A stretch of DNA of 64,000 nt from Candidatus Treponema merdequi (lineage in GTDB: Bacteria; Spirochaetota; Spirochaetia; Treponematales; Treponemataceae): assembly GCA_018064525.1 (NCBI GenBank), contig JAGHVB010000055.1, positions 1-64,000 on the forward strand, given 5' to 3'. This document shows, piece after piece, positions 54,131-61,778 of this stretch. The translations under genes were made by a program, and so were the position numbers. Numbering within the stretch: the stretch's first letter is position 1; every line of letters starts with the position of its first letter. The notes below the pieces were generated by a model, which saw only the letters and a list, made by a program, of their open reading frames with translations, had not been told where the DNA came from and searched no databases.

Positions 54131-56425
54131 ATGTTGTTTAATAATAAAAAAATCATATCTTTTTGTGCTGCATGTTTTACTTCATTCTGCGTTTTTGCAG
54201 AAGGTGTAGAAAGATTTGCTCTTTATATCGGATGTAATTCCGGTGGAAAAAATAATGCGCGTCTTATGTATGCCGGAACAGATGCGTCTTCTTTTCAAAA
54301 GACAATGTCAGAAATCGGAGGTATCCCGAATTCAAACAGCATTCTTTTAATTGATCCGACAAAAGATGATGTTGATAATGCATTGAATGCAATTACAGAT
54401 GCAATAAAAAGAAATTCAAATGCAAGCCGCCGTTCGGAATTTATTTTTTACTATTCCGGACACTCGAGTGAGACAGCTTTACTGCTTGGAAAAACTTCAT
54501 ACGAATATACAATATTAAAAGAATCAATTTCTCAGGTTCCAAGTGATGTTCATGTTGTAATTCTTGATTCATGCTATTCAGGAAATTTCATCAGGACAAA
54601 AGGCGGTTCAAGACAAAAACCGTTTTTAGTTGATGATTCAACTGTTGTAAAAGGTCACGCTTATCTTTCATCAAGTTCTTCTCAAGAGACTTCTCAGGAA
54701 TCTGATGAAATCGGTTCATCATTTTTTACAAATGCAGTTTTAACAGGGCTCAGAGGAGCAGCTGATACAACTGGTGATAAAAAAGTTACTCTTAATGAAT
54801 TGTATTCTTATGCTTTTAATGAAACTCTTTCTAAAACAGAAAGCAGTGCGTCAGGTCCGCAGCATCCTAATTACAATATTACTCTCGTAGGTTCCGGAGA
54901 TCTTGTTCTTTCTGATATTTCAACTTCTGAATGTCTTGTAAAAGTTTCAAAAGAAACAGACGGAAGAGTAATCATCAGAAATAATGCCGGAAAACTTGTT
55001 TCTGAAATTCAAAAGACTTATGGAAGTCCAGTTTTTCTTGCTCTTGAACGCGGAAGATATTCTGCAACTGTCATCACACAGGAAAATACATATCAGGGCA
55101 ATTTTGAACTTTCTCCGAATAAAGTATATGTAGTACAGACGAACAGTCTTTCTGCAATCAACAGAACTTCAAACAGAACTCGTGGTGAAGGAAACGGAAA
55201 TGCATCTGATTCTGGTGAAGAGTTTGCAGATGTTGTTGAAGCACCGCAAAGTGAAGTTGTGTATGTTCCTTTTTGTTTTTCAGTATTTAATGGAATAACA
55301 AAATATTTTGGTAACAAAAATATTAATAAAGATGTCATTGCGACAATTGCTTTAGGTTTAATAGGATCTGATGTATACGGAATAAGAGGTGCACAGGTTT
55401 CAATCGGTGTAAATCATGCAGAGTCTGTATCGGGTGTACAGGGAGCTGCTATTGGTAATATTGCTTCTGATGTTAAAGGCGTTCAGGGATCGGCTGTTTT
55501 TAATATGGCAAAAAAAATAACCGGTGTACAGGGGACTGCAGTCTTTAATCTTTCACAGGATGTTGTCGGTGTACAGGGATCTGGAGTTTTTAATATTGCT
55601 GATGATATTAAAGGTGTTCAGGGATCCGGTGTTTTTAATGTTGCGCGTGGAATTATCGGAGCACAGGGAACAGGTGTCATAAATGTTGCCCGTGATGTTA
55701 TCGGTGTGCAGGGTGCTGGAGTTGCAAACTTTACACAGAAAAATCTCAAGGGTGTACAGGGATCCGGAGTTGTCAATATAGCCGGTGGAAATGTCATCGG
55801 TGTACAGGGAGCTGCAATTGCAAACTATGCACATAGCGTTACAGGTGTACAGGCAGGTCTTGTAAATATCTGTTCGGGGGATTGTTATGGAATTCAGGTT
55901 GGATTGATTAATTATTCCAGAAACGGTGTCTGTGAAATCGGTGCTTCTTATACAACTGACAGTAATTTAAGATTTACATTTAATACGGGTTCGAGATATC
56001 TGTATGCCATTGTGGGATGCTGTGCGGATGTAAAAAACTTTGATTCTTCGGTTGATAATTCTCAAAAGTATGCACATCTTCTTATGGGACTTGGAACAAG
56101 AGTCAGAGCATGGCTTTTCAATTTTGATTTTGAAATACTTGCAAATGAAATCCTTTATGACATGAATTTTAAGACTGATACTGATGAAAAAGATGATTTT
56201 AATTTCAGTATAAAAAAATCATGGTATCCTTCTTTAAGAATGTGTGTCGGATTTACTCCTGTAAAACATCTTCAGCTTTTTGCAGGTGCTGCGTTATCAT
56301 TTGAATTCAAAGAAAATAACGAAGCGTTTAATTTGAAACATAATAATTTTGTAATTGAAACAGATGATCCGCATTTCAAATTACATCCGGAATTTGACTT
56401 TGGTTTGAGATTTAGTTTTAATTAA
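54131..56425 (+). CDS. Secreted caspase-family protease with GVQG repeats and a barrel-like end
   Basis: A 764-aa exported protein. The signal peptide ends at about residue 23 (CVFA). A peptidase C14 caspase domain (about 27-255) has both catalytic residues: His111 in FYYSGHSS and Cys148 in LDSCYSG. A beta segment (265-335) and a Gly/Asn/Ser-rich linker (345-372) follow. About eleven repeats with a 15-residue (sometimes 16) period run from 435 to 600, built on GVQGxxVxNxAxxxx. They resemble the LA_2272-type surface repeats of spirochaetes. The C-terminal 150 residues are beta-rich (barrel-like). It is third in an operon with an ECF sigma and an anti-sigma-like gene. Confidence 0.85.
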   Translation: MLFNNKKIISFCAACFTSFCVFAEGVERFALYIGCNSGGKNNARLMYAGTDASSFQKTMSEIGGIPNSNSILLIDPTKDDVDNALNAITDAIKRNSNASRRSEFIFYYSGHSSETALLLGKTSYEYTILKESISQVPSDVHVVILDSCYSGNFIRTKGGSRQKPFLVDDSTVVKGHAYLSSSSSQETSQESDEIGSSFFTNAVLTGLRGAADTTGDKKVTLNELYSYAFNETLSKTESSASGPQHPNYNITLVGSGDLVLSDISTSECLVKVSKETDGRVIIRNNAGKLVSEIQKTYGSPVFLALERGRYSATVITQENTYQGNFELSPNKVYVVQTNSLSAINRTSNRTRGEGNGNASDSGEEFADVVEAPQSEVVYVPFCFSVFNGITKYFGNKNINKDVIATIALGLIGSDVYGIRGAQVSIGVNHAESVSGVQGAAIGNIASDVKGVQGSAVFNMAKKITGVQGTAVFNLSQDVVGVQGSGVFNIADDIKGVQGSGVFNVARGIIGAQGTGVINVARDVIGVQGAGVANFTQKNLKGVQGSGVVNIAGGNVIGVQGAAIANYAHSVTGVQAGLVNICSGDCYGIQVGLINYSRNGVCEIGASYTTDSNLRFTFNTGSRYLYAIVGCCADVKNFDSSVDNSQKYAHLLMGLGTRVRAWLFNFDFEILANEILYDMNFKTDTDEKDDFNFSIKKSWYPSLRMCVGFTPVKHLQLFAGAALSFEFKENNEAFNLKHNNFVIETDDPHFKLHPEFDFGLRFSFN

Positions 56426-56426
56426 C

Positions 56427-56455
56427 TTCAATAAATTCGGGCTGGATTTATTGAA
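56427..56455. promoter_or_regulatory. Inverted repeat overlapping the metY -35 box
   Basis: TTCAATAAAT (56427-56436) and ATTTATTGAA (56446-56455) are perfect 10-bp arms with a 9-bp spacer. The right arm contains most of the -35 TTGAAA (56451-56456). No T-run follows, so an operator is more likely than a terminator of the caspase gene. Confidence 0.55.
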
Positions 56456-56479
56456 AATTCCATAAAAATCAAATATACT
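56451..56479 (+). promoter_or_regulatory. Promoter of metY
   Basis: TTGAAA (56451-56456), a 17-bp spacer and TATACT (56474-56479). The predicted start is about 56485-56488, at the first base of the leader stem. Confidence 0.65.
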
Positions 56480-56487
56480 GTGCTCTT

Positions 56488-56534
56488 GTGAAAAGACGTG
56501 GGCAAATGCCTATTTTCAACCTTTTCACGGAGCA
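56488..56534 (+). ncRNA. Candidate RBS-sequestering leader RNA of metY
   Basis: GTGAAAAG (56488-56495) pairs with CTTTTCAC (56521-56528), immediately before the ribosome-binding site GGAG (56529-56532). Inside, GGC-AAAT-GCC forms a small hairpin. TTTTCA at 56513-56518 is a second, competing partner for TGAAAA, which would leave the ribosome-binding region free. The whole predicted 5' leader is about 55 nt. I could not match it to a known SAM riboswitch class. Confidence 0.5.
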
Positions 56535-56540
56535 TAAAAA

Positions 56541-57818
56541 ATGAAATTTGAGACTAAATGTTTGCATTCCGGATATAAACCGGAAAATGGCGGTCCTGGA
56601 ACAATTCCAATTGTACAGTCAACAACTTATCGTTTTGATTCCTGCGACCATGTAGCAGCGCTTTTTGACAAACCGACAGAATACATGTATTCAAGATTTG
56701 CCAATCCTACTTGTGATGCAGTTGAAAAGAAAATTGCAGATATGGAAGGCGGCGTCGGCGCAATGCTTACTTCAAGCGGACAGGCAGCTTCGTTATGTTC
56801 CATTTTAAATATCTGCTCGGCAGGTGACAGCTTTATCGCAAGTACTTGTATTTATGGTGGAACAGTAAATCTTTTTAGTGTCACTCTTAAAAAACTTGGA
56901 ATCGAATGCATCTGGGTAAAAGCAGACGCAACAGATGACGAAATCAAAGCAGCTTTCAAACCGAATACAAAATGTGTTTTCGGTGAAACAATCGCAAATC
57001 CTGCTTTGACAGTTTTCGATATTGAACGCTGGGCAAAAGTTGCTCATTCTAAAAATGTTCCACTTATCGTAGACAACACTTTTGCAACTCCATATCTTTG
57101 CAGACCATTTGAATGGGGTGCAGACATCGTAATTCACTCGACAACAAAATATATGGACGGACATGCAGTTCAGGGCGGTGGTGTAATCGTTGACTCTGGA
57201 AAATTTGACTGGGAAGCAGCAAGCAAAGTTAACGGTCACTTCAAAGATATGTTCGAACCAGATGAAAGCTATCACGGACTTTCATATAAAAAAGAATTCG
57301 GAAACGCAGCATACATCATCAAAGCACGTACTCAGCTCATGAGAGACTTTGGCTGTTATCCTGCTGCTCAGAGTGCATTCTATCTCAACCTCGGACTTGA
57401 AACTCTCGCAGTTCGCATGGACCGCTACTGTTCAAATGCAATCAAGGTTGCAGAACACTTTAAAAAATCTGACAAAATCGTAAGCGTAACTTATCCGGCA
57501 CTTCCTGGTGATAAAAGTTATGACCTTGCAAAAAAATATCTTCCAAAAGGATGCTGCGGTGTAATTTCCATCAGCATCAAAGGCGGAAGAGCAGCTGCAG
57601 TCCGCTTTATGGATGCACTTGAACTTGCAAGTGATGAAGTTCATGTTGCAGATATCAGAACTTGTGTATTACATCCGGCAAGTGCAACTCACCGTCAGCT
57701 GACAGATGAACAGCTTGTAGCAGCTGGAATCGACGGTGGTCTTGTCCGCTTTAGTTGTGGTTTGGAAAATGTCGACGATATCATCGCTGACATTGATAAA
57801 GGTCTGGCAGCTATCTAA
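56541..57818 (+). CDS. metY: O-acetylhomoserine sulfhydrylase-type Cys/Met metabolism enzyme
   Basis: A 425-aa PLP enzyme of the trans-sulfuration family. The length and the CLHSGYKPENGGPGTIPIVQSTTYRF start favour O-acetylhomoserine sulfhydrylase, which makes homocysteine from O-acetylhomoserine and sulfide. YSRFANPTCDAVEKKIADMEGG, SSGQAASL, IVDNTFATPYLCRPFEWGADIVIHSTTKYMDGH (split here: Lys203 binds PLP) and the C-terminal VRFSCGLEN are visible. Methionine gamma-lyase is an alternative. The gene has its own promoter, an inverted repeat over the -35 and a structured leader, consistent with methionine-responsive control. A terminator follows. Confidence 0.85.
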   Translation: MKFETKCLHSGYKPENGGPGTIPIVQSTTYRFDSCDHVAALFDKPTEYMYSRFANPTCDAVEKKIADMEGGVGAMLTSSGQAASLCSILNICSAGDSFIASTCIYGGTVNLFSVTLKKLGIECIWVKADATDDEIKAAFKPNTKCVFGETIANPALTVFDIERWAKVAHSKNVPLIVDNTFATPYLCRPFEWGADIVIHSTTKYMDGHAVQGGGVIVDSGKFDWEAASKVNGHFKDMFEPDESYHGLSYKKEFGNAAYIIKARTQLMRDFGCYPAAQSAFYLNLGLETLAVRMDRYCSNAIKVAEHFKKSDKIVSVTYPALPGDKSYDLAKKYLPKGCCGVISISIKGGRAAAVRFMDALELASDEVHVADIRTCVLHPASATHRQLTDEQLVAAGIDGGLVRFSCGLENVDDIIADIDKGLAAI

Positions 57819-57831
57819 CTGTCATTTATAG

Positions 57832-57855
57832 TCCGGCAGCGATGCCGGATTTTTT
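57832..57855 (+). terminator. Terminator of metY
   Basis: TCCGGCA (57832-57838) and TGCCGGA (57843-57849) with a GCGA tetraloop, then a T-run. It lies just ahead of the ribosome-binding site of the next gene. Confidence 0.9.
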
Positions 57856-57866
57856 GAGGGAATTTT

Positions 57867-59345
57867 ATGTCGCAAATTGGTTTTGATTCGAAAAAGTATT
57901 TGAAGTTACAGTCTGAACATATTCAGGAACGAATAGATGCATTTGAAAAACTGTATCTTGAGTTTGGTGGAAAATTATTCGACGATTATCATGCGTCGAG
58001 AGTTTTGCCAGGATTTGCTCCGGACAATAAACTCAAAATGCTTGAAAAATTAAAAGACATTGCAGAAATCATCATCGTTGTAAGTGCCGATGCAATCGAA
58101 CAGAATAAGATTCGAGGTGACCTTGGAATCACTTATGATGAAGAAACTCTCCGTCTTAAAAAAGAATTTGAAAAGCGCGGATTTCTGGTAAGTGGAATTG
58201 TAATTACTCAGTACACCTGTCAGCCGGCTGCGGATAAATTCCGTGCAAAATGTACAAACCTTGGAATCAAAACTTATCTTCATTACATCATTCAGGGATA
58301 TCCTGGAAACATTCCGTTAATTGTAAGCGACGACGGTTACGGAAGAAACGATTACATTGCAACAAAAAGAAAGCTCTGCGTAATTACAGCTCCTGGTCCT
58401 GGTTCTGGAAAAATGGCAACATGTCTTTCAAACCTCTATCACGATCACAAGCACGGAATCAAAGCCGGATACGCAAAGTTTGAAACATTCCCGATCTGGA
58501 ACCTTCCGCTTCAGCATCCGGTAAACCTTGCATACGAAAGTGCGACAGTTGACCTTGATGACGTAAACATGATTGACCCGTTCCACCTTGAAGCATACGG
58601 ACAGACGACTGTTAACTATAACCGCGATGTTGAAACATTCCCGGTATTGAAAGAAATCTTCAAGCAGATTCTTGGCGAGAGTCCTTACAAGTCTCCGACT
58701 GACATGGGTGTTAACATGGTTGGAAATGCAATCATTGATGACGAAGTCTGTCAGAAGGCTGCAAAAGAGGAAATGCTCCGCCGTTATTATCAGACTGCGT
58801 GTGCAGTGCGAAGAGGGGATGCTCCGAGAGTGGAACTTGATAAGCAGGAATTCCTTTTGAAGAGAGCTGACCTCAAACCGGAAGACCGCGCCGTAGTTCC
58901 TGCTGCGTTAAAGCGTCAGGAAGAAACTGGAAATCCATGTGCTGCAATTCAGCTTGAAGATGGAACTGTGGTTGTCGGAAGAACATCCCGTCTTCTTGGT
59001 GCGGCAGCTTCTATTGTTCTTAAGGTTTTGAAACAGCTTGCAGGACTCCCGCACGAAGAAAAACTTCTGACAGAAGAATATGTAAAGCCTATTCAGCAGC
59101 TTAAAACTCTCGATTTTAAGAGCAAAAATCCGCATCTCCATGTAGAAGAAGCACTTGTAGCACTTGCATGCTGTTCCTCAACAAATGACAAGGCAAAATT
59201 AGCCCTTGAACAGCTTCCAAAGCTTTCAGGCCTTGAATTCCATTCAAGTGTAATTCTTTCACCTGTAGATGAAGTTACAATCAGAAGACTTGGACTTCAT
59301 TTGACCTGTTCGCCTGAATACGAAGTAAAAGAAACTTCAAAATAG
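57867..59345 (+). CDS. DUF1846 family protein
   Basis: A 492-aa protein matching the DUF1846 (COG4868) family over its full length. Features include GFDSKKYLKLQSEHI at the start, ITAPGPGSGKMATCLSNLYHD near 175-195 (a phosphate-loop-like segment), DVNMIDPFHLEAYG, and a CCSSTNDKAKLAL block near 433. Structural relatives exist but the enzymatic function is not established. GAGGG stands before the ATG, directly after the metY terminator. It ends 18 nt before a strong terminator hairpin that runs into the next gene. Confidence 0.88.
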   Translation: MSQIGFDSKKYLKLQSEHIQERIDAFEKLYLEFGGKLFDDYHASRVLPGFAPDNKLKMLEKLKDIAEIIIVVSADAIEQNKIRGDLGITYDEETLRLKKEFEKRGFLVSGIVITQYTCQPAADKFRAKCTNLGIKTYLHYIIQGYPGNIPLIVSDDGYGRNDYIATKRKLCVITAPGPGSGKMATCLSNLYHDHKHGIKAGYAKFETFPIWNLPLQHPVNLAYESATVDLDDVNMIDPFHLEAYGQTTVNYNRDVETFPVLKEIFKQILGESPYKSPTDMGVNMVGNAIIDDEVCQKAAKEEMLRRYYQTACAVRRGDAPRVELDKQEFLLKRADLKPEDRAVVPAALKRQEETGNPCAAIQLEDGTVVVGRTSRLLGAAASIVLKVLKQLAGLPHEEKLLTEEYVKPIQQLKTLDFKSKNPHLHVEEALVALACCSSTNDKAKLALEQLPKLSGLEFHSSVILSPVDEVTIRRLGLHLTCSPEYEVKETSK

Positions 59346-59363
59346 TATTCTAAAGAATAGAAG

Positions 59364-59421
59364 AAAGGCTGCCGATAATAAGAGTATGAAAATTTTACTC
59401 TTTATTATGGCAGCCTTTTTT
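59364..59421 (+). terminator. Strong terminator hairpin spanning the next gene's start codon
   Basis: The left arm AAAGGCTGCC-G-ATAATAAGAGT (59364-59385) pairs with ACTCTT-T-ATTAT-GGCAGCCTTT (59395-59416), about 21 bp with two single-base bulges, followed by TTTTT. The ATG of the DUF4015 gene (59386) is the first base of the loop. The right arm and T-run encode part of its signal peptide. Confidence 0.88.
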
Positions 59422-61755
59422 ATGTCGATGCCTGTTTTCTCTGAAAGTACGGAGAAATCAATAAACCCTTTATATACTTTACCAAAGATTGTTCCTCAGG
59501 CGGAAAATTCTTCAGTAAAAAATTCCACTGTACAGACAGGTTCTTTTGAAAACAATAAACCTCTCCTTGCTACAGAAAGCGGTATTTATAAAATAGTAAA
59601 TTCAAAAACAATTTTACCTCTCTGGACAGAAGGAAAAGCAAAACAGATTCTTCGTGTTGAACAGACTGTTGCACAGAATAAGATGGCAGAAGCATTTTAT
59701 TTTGTTACAACAAAGGGAATTATTTATACAAAAGATTTAAGAAACTTTGAAGCACGAAACGAAGGACTTCCGGTTTTGACAATCAAGAACTATGACGGAA
59801 CGGAAGCTACTTTTGAAAAACAGGTTGCTGATATAAAAGATATTTCATTTAATCCTGAAAAACCGTCGCAGATGGTATGTGCGACAAAAGATAAAATTTT
59901 CATTTCGGAAGATGCCGGTGCTACATGGGAATATTTTAATGCGCCCAGAACTGGTACAAGCGGAATTAAAGCAGTTGCAGTTGTTTCGCTTAATGTGACA
60001 AATGGTGAAGAAACAGTTAAAGAAGATTATGTTTTCTGTTCACATGCGACTTTAGGATTTTTTTATGCAAAGGTAAGCAATAAAAAGTTGATTACAGCAG
60101 TGACAGGACTTGCTGGGGCTGATCCGAATGTCGGTTCTGATGAAGTAAGTGATATTCTTGGCGTTCTTTGTAAAGATGAAGATGGAAATATTTATACTGA
60201 GATTTTTCTTTCGCAGACATTTATGCCGCGGCTTTACAGATTTGATTTTGAAAAAAAGAAATCAGTATGTATTTATAAAGGAACAGAACCTGCAGACACA
60301 ATTGACGGACTTTATCTTGCAGATTCTTCGATTGTTTACATGAGTCCTAAAGGTATTAATGAATTTGATATCTCTGAAGGCGGAAGCGTAAAACAGATTT
60401 CAAAATATGATGACATAGAAAAAATAAATGAATTGTCACCATCGACACTTTATGCTGCATGGATTCCACAGGGAGAAAGCGGATTTAAAACAAGCATCAC
60501 ATTAAATGAAATGTGGCTTTTAAATTCAGATCAGGTAAGTTCTCCGTATGCAGCACAGATTTCATCGCAGAAAAGTCTGTATGTTCCGTGTTATCAGGCT
60601 TATCTCAAAGATGGAATTTCAAAGTTTAAGAAAATAATTCTTGAAAATGATTTGAACAGTCTTGTAATCGATATGAAAGATGATTATGGACTTTTAAGAT
60701 ATAATTCAAAAGATCCTCTCGTTCTTAAAAAAGGACGGATAAGTTCTTATGCAATTGATCTTGAAAAATTTGTAACTGAATTTAAGAAAGATGACATTTA
60801 TCTTATTGCACGAATCGTTGTATTTAAAGACCGCAATCTTTCTAAATATGCAAATGGAAAATATGCAGTCTGGAATAAGGCAACAGATTCTGCATGGGTT
60901 GGAACCCGCGGATATGAAACAGATGAAGAAGGTAATAAGACGATGACTTATTACGATGAAAACTGGGTTGATCCTTATTGTCCAGAAGTCTGGGAGTACG
61001 ACGTTGCAATTGCAAAAGAATTGATTTCACGCGGATTTGATGAAGTTCAATTTGATTATATAAGATTCCCGACTGATGGAACAAATCTTTCAAATGCTCA
61101 GTTCCGATGGCAGAGCAAGGGAATGGACAAAGAAAGTGCATTAATCAGCTTTTTGAAATATGCACGTGAAAATATCAATGCTCCGATCGGAATTGATATT
61201 TATGGAGCGAACGGCTGGTATAGAACTGGTGCAAGAACTGGTCAGGATGTTGAAACTCTTGCTGAATATGTTGATGTTATTTGTCCGATGTTCTATCCGT
61301 CTCATTTTGAAAACTGTTTCTTAAATTATGAACCCTATGAAGAGCGTCCATATCGAATCTATTTTTATGGAACTTATCGCAATACAATTATTTCCAGAAA
61401 TCAAATTGTAGTTCGTCCGTGGATTCAGACTTTCTTCTTGAATGTTCCTTATGATAAAAAATATTACGATGCTGAATATGTCAGAAAAGAAATGTTTGGT
61501 GTGCGCGACAGTGTAAACCGTGGTTATATGCATTGGAATAATGGTGGAAATTATTCAAAACTGTCTCCAGATCCAAAACCAGAGGAAGAGTATGACGGAA
61601 AATCTTATGAAGCAGATTCAAAATTCCGTAAACCGGCAATTGGCATTAAAGAAGAATCTCTTAATACAACTGCAGTTTCAGAAAATTTGATTGAAGATAC
61701 AAATAATGTAAAAGTCTGGGATTATCTCTGGAGCCTTGAAAAAGATAATCTGTAA
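59386..61755 (+). CDS. Secreted DUF4015 (putative glycoside hydrolase) protein with a BNR repeat
   Basis: A 789-aa exported protein. The signal peptide (KILLFIMAAFFMSMPVFS) ends at about residue 20. The N-terminal half (about 40-390) is beta-propeller-like and has a clear Asp-box (ISEDAGATWE) near 175. From about 398 (SLYVPCYQAYLKDG) to 700 it matches the DUF4015 putative glycosidase barrel, with LVIDMKDDYGLL, FDEVQFDYIRFPTDG, IGIDIYGANGW and DVICPMFYPSHF. The acidic residues in these strands are likely catalytic or metal-binding. The ATG at 59386 is required for the signal peptide, but it lies in the loop of a terminator hairpin, and only TAAGAG precedes it. Confidence 0.8.
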   Translation: MKILLFIMAAFFMSMPVFSESTEKSINPLYTLPKIVPQAENSSVKNSTVQTGSFENNKPLLATESGIYKIVNSKTILPLWTEGKAKQILRVEQTVAQNKMAEAFYFVTTKGIIYTKDLRNFEARNEGLPVLTIKNYDGTEATFEKQVADIKDISFNPEKPSQMVCATKDKIFISEDAGATWEYFNAPRTGTSGIKAVAVVSLNVTNGEETVKEDYVFCSHATLGFFYAKVSNKKLITAVTGLAGADPNVGSDEVSDILGVLCKDEDGNIYTEIFLSQTFMPRLYRFDFEKKKSVCIYKGTEPADTIDGLYLADSSIVYMSPKGINEFDISEGGSVKQISKYDDIEKINELSPSTLYAAWIPQGESGFKTSITLNEMWLLNSDQVSSPYAAQISSQKSLYVPCYQAYLKDGISKFKKIILENDLNSLVIDMKDDYGLLRYNSKDPLVLKKGRISSYAIDLEKFVTEFKKDDIYLIARIVVFKDRNLSKYANGKYAVWNKATDSAWVGTRGYETDEEGNKTMTYYDENWVDPYCPEVWEYDVAIAKELISRGFDEVQFDYIRFPTDGTNLSNAQFRWQSKGMDKESALISFLKYARENINAPIGIDIYGANGWYRTGARTGQDVETLAEYVDVICPMFYPSHFENCFLNYEPYEERPYRIYFYGTYRNTIISRNQIVVRPWIQTFFLNVPYDKKYYDAEYVRKEMFGVRDSVNRGYMHWNNGGNYSKLSPDPKPEEEYDGKSYEADSKFRKPAIGIKEESLNTTAVSENLIEDTNNVKVWDYLWSLEKDNL

Positions 61756-61778
61756 ATCAGAAAATGTGAGATGAATAT

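Noticed and set aside
55430-55935. CRISPR-like regular repeats
   Set aside because: The periodicity is 45 bp and encodes in-frame protein repeats; there are no constant repeats with unique spacers.
56805-57275. 156-codon open frame on the minus strand
   Set aside because: It is the antisense shadow of metY; its Cys/Phe-rich composition is typical of such shadows.
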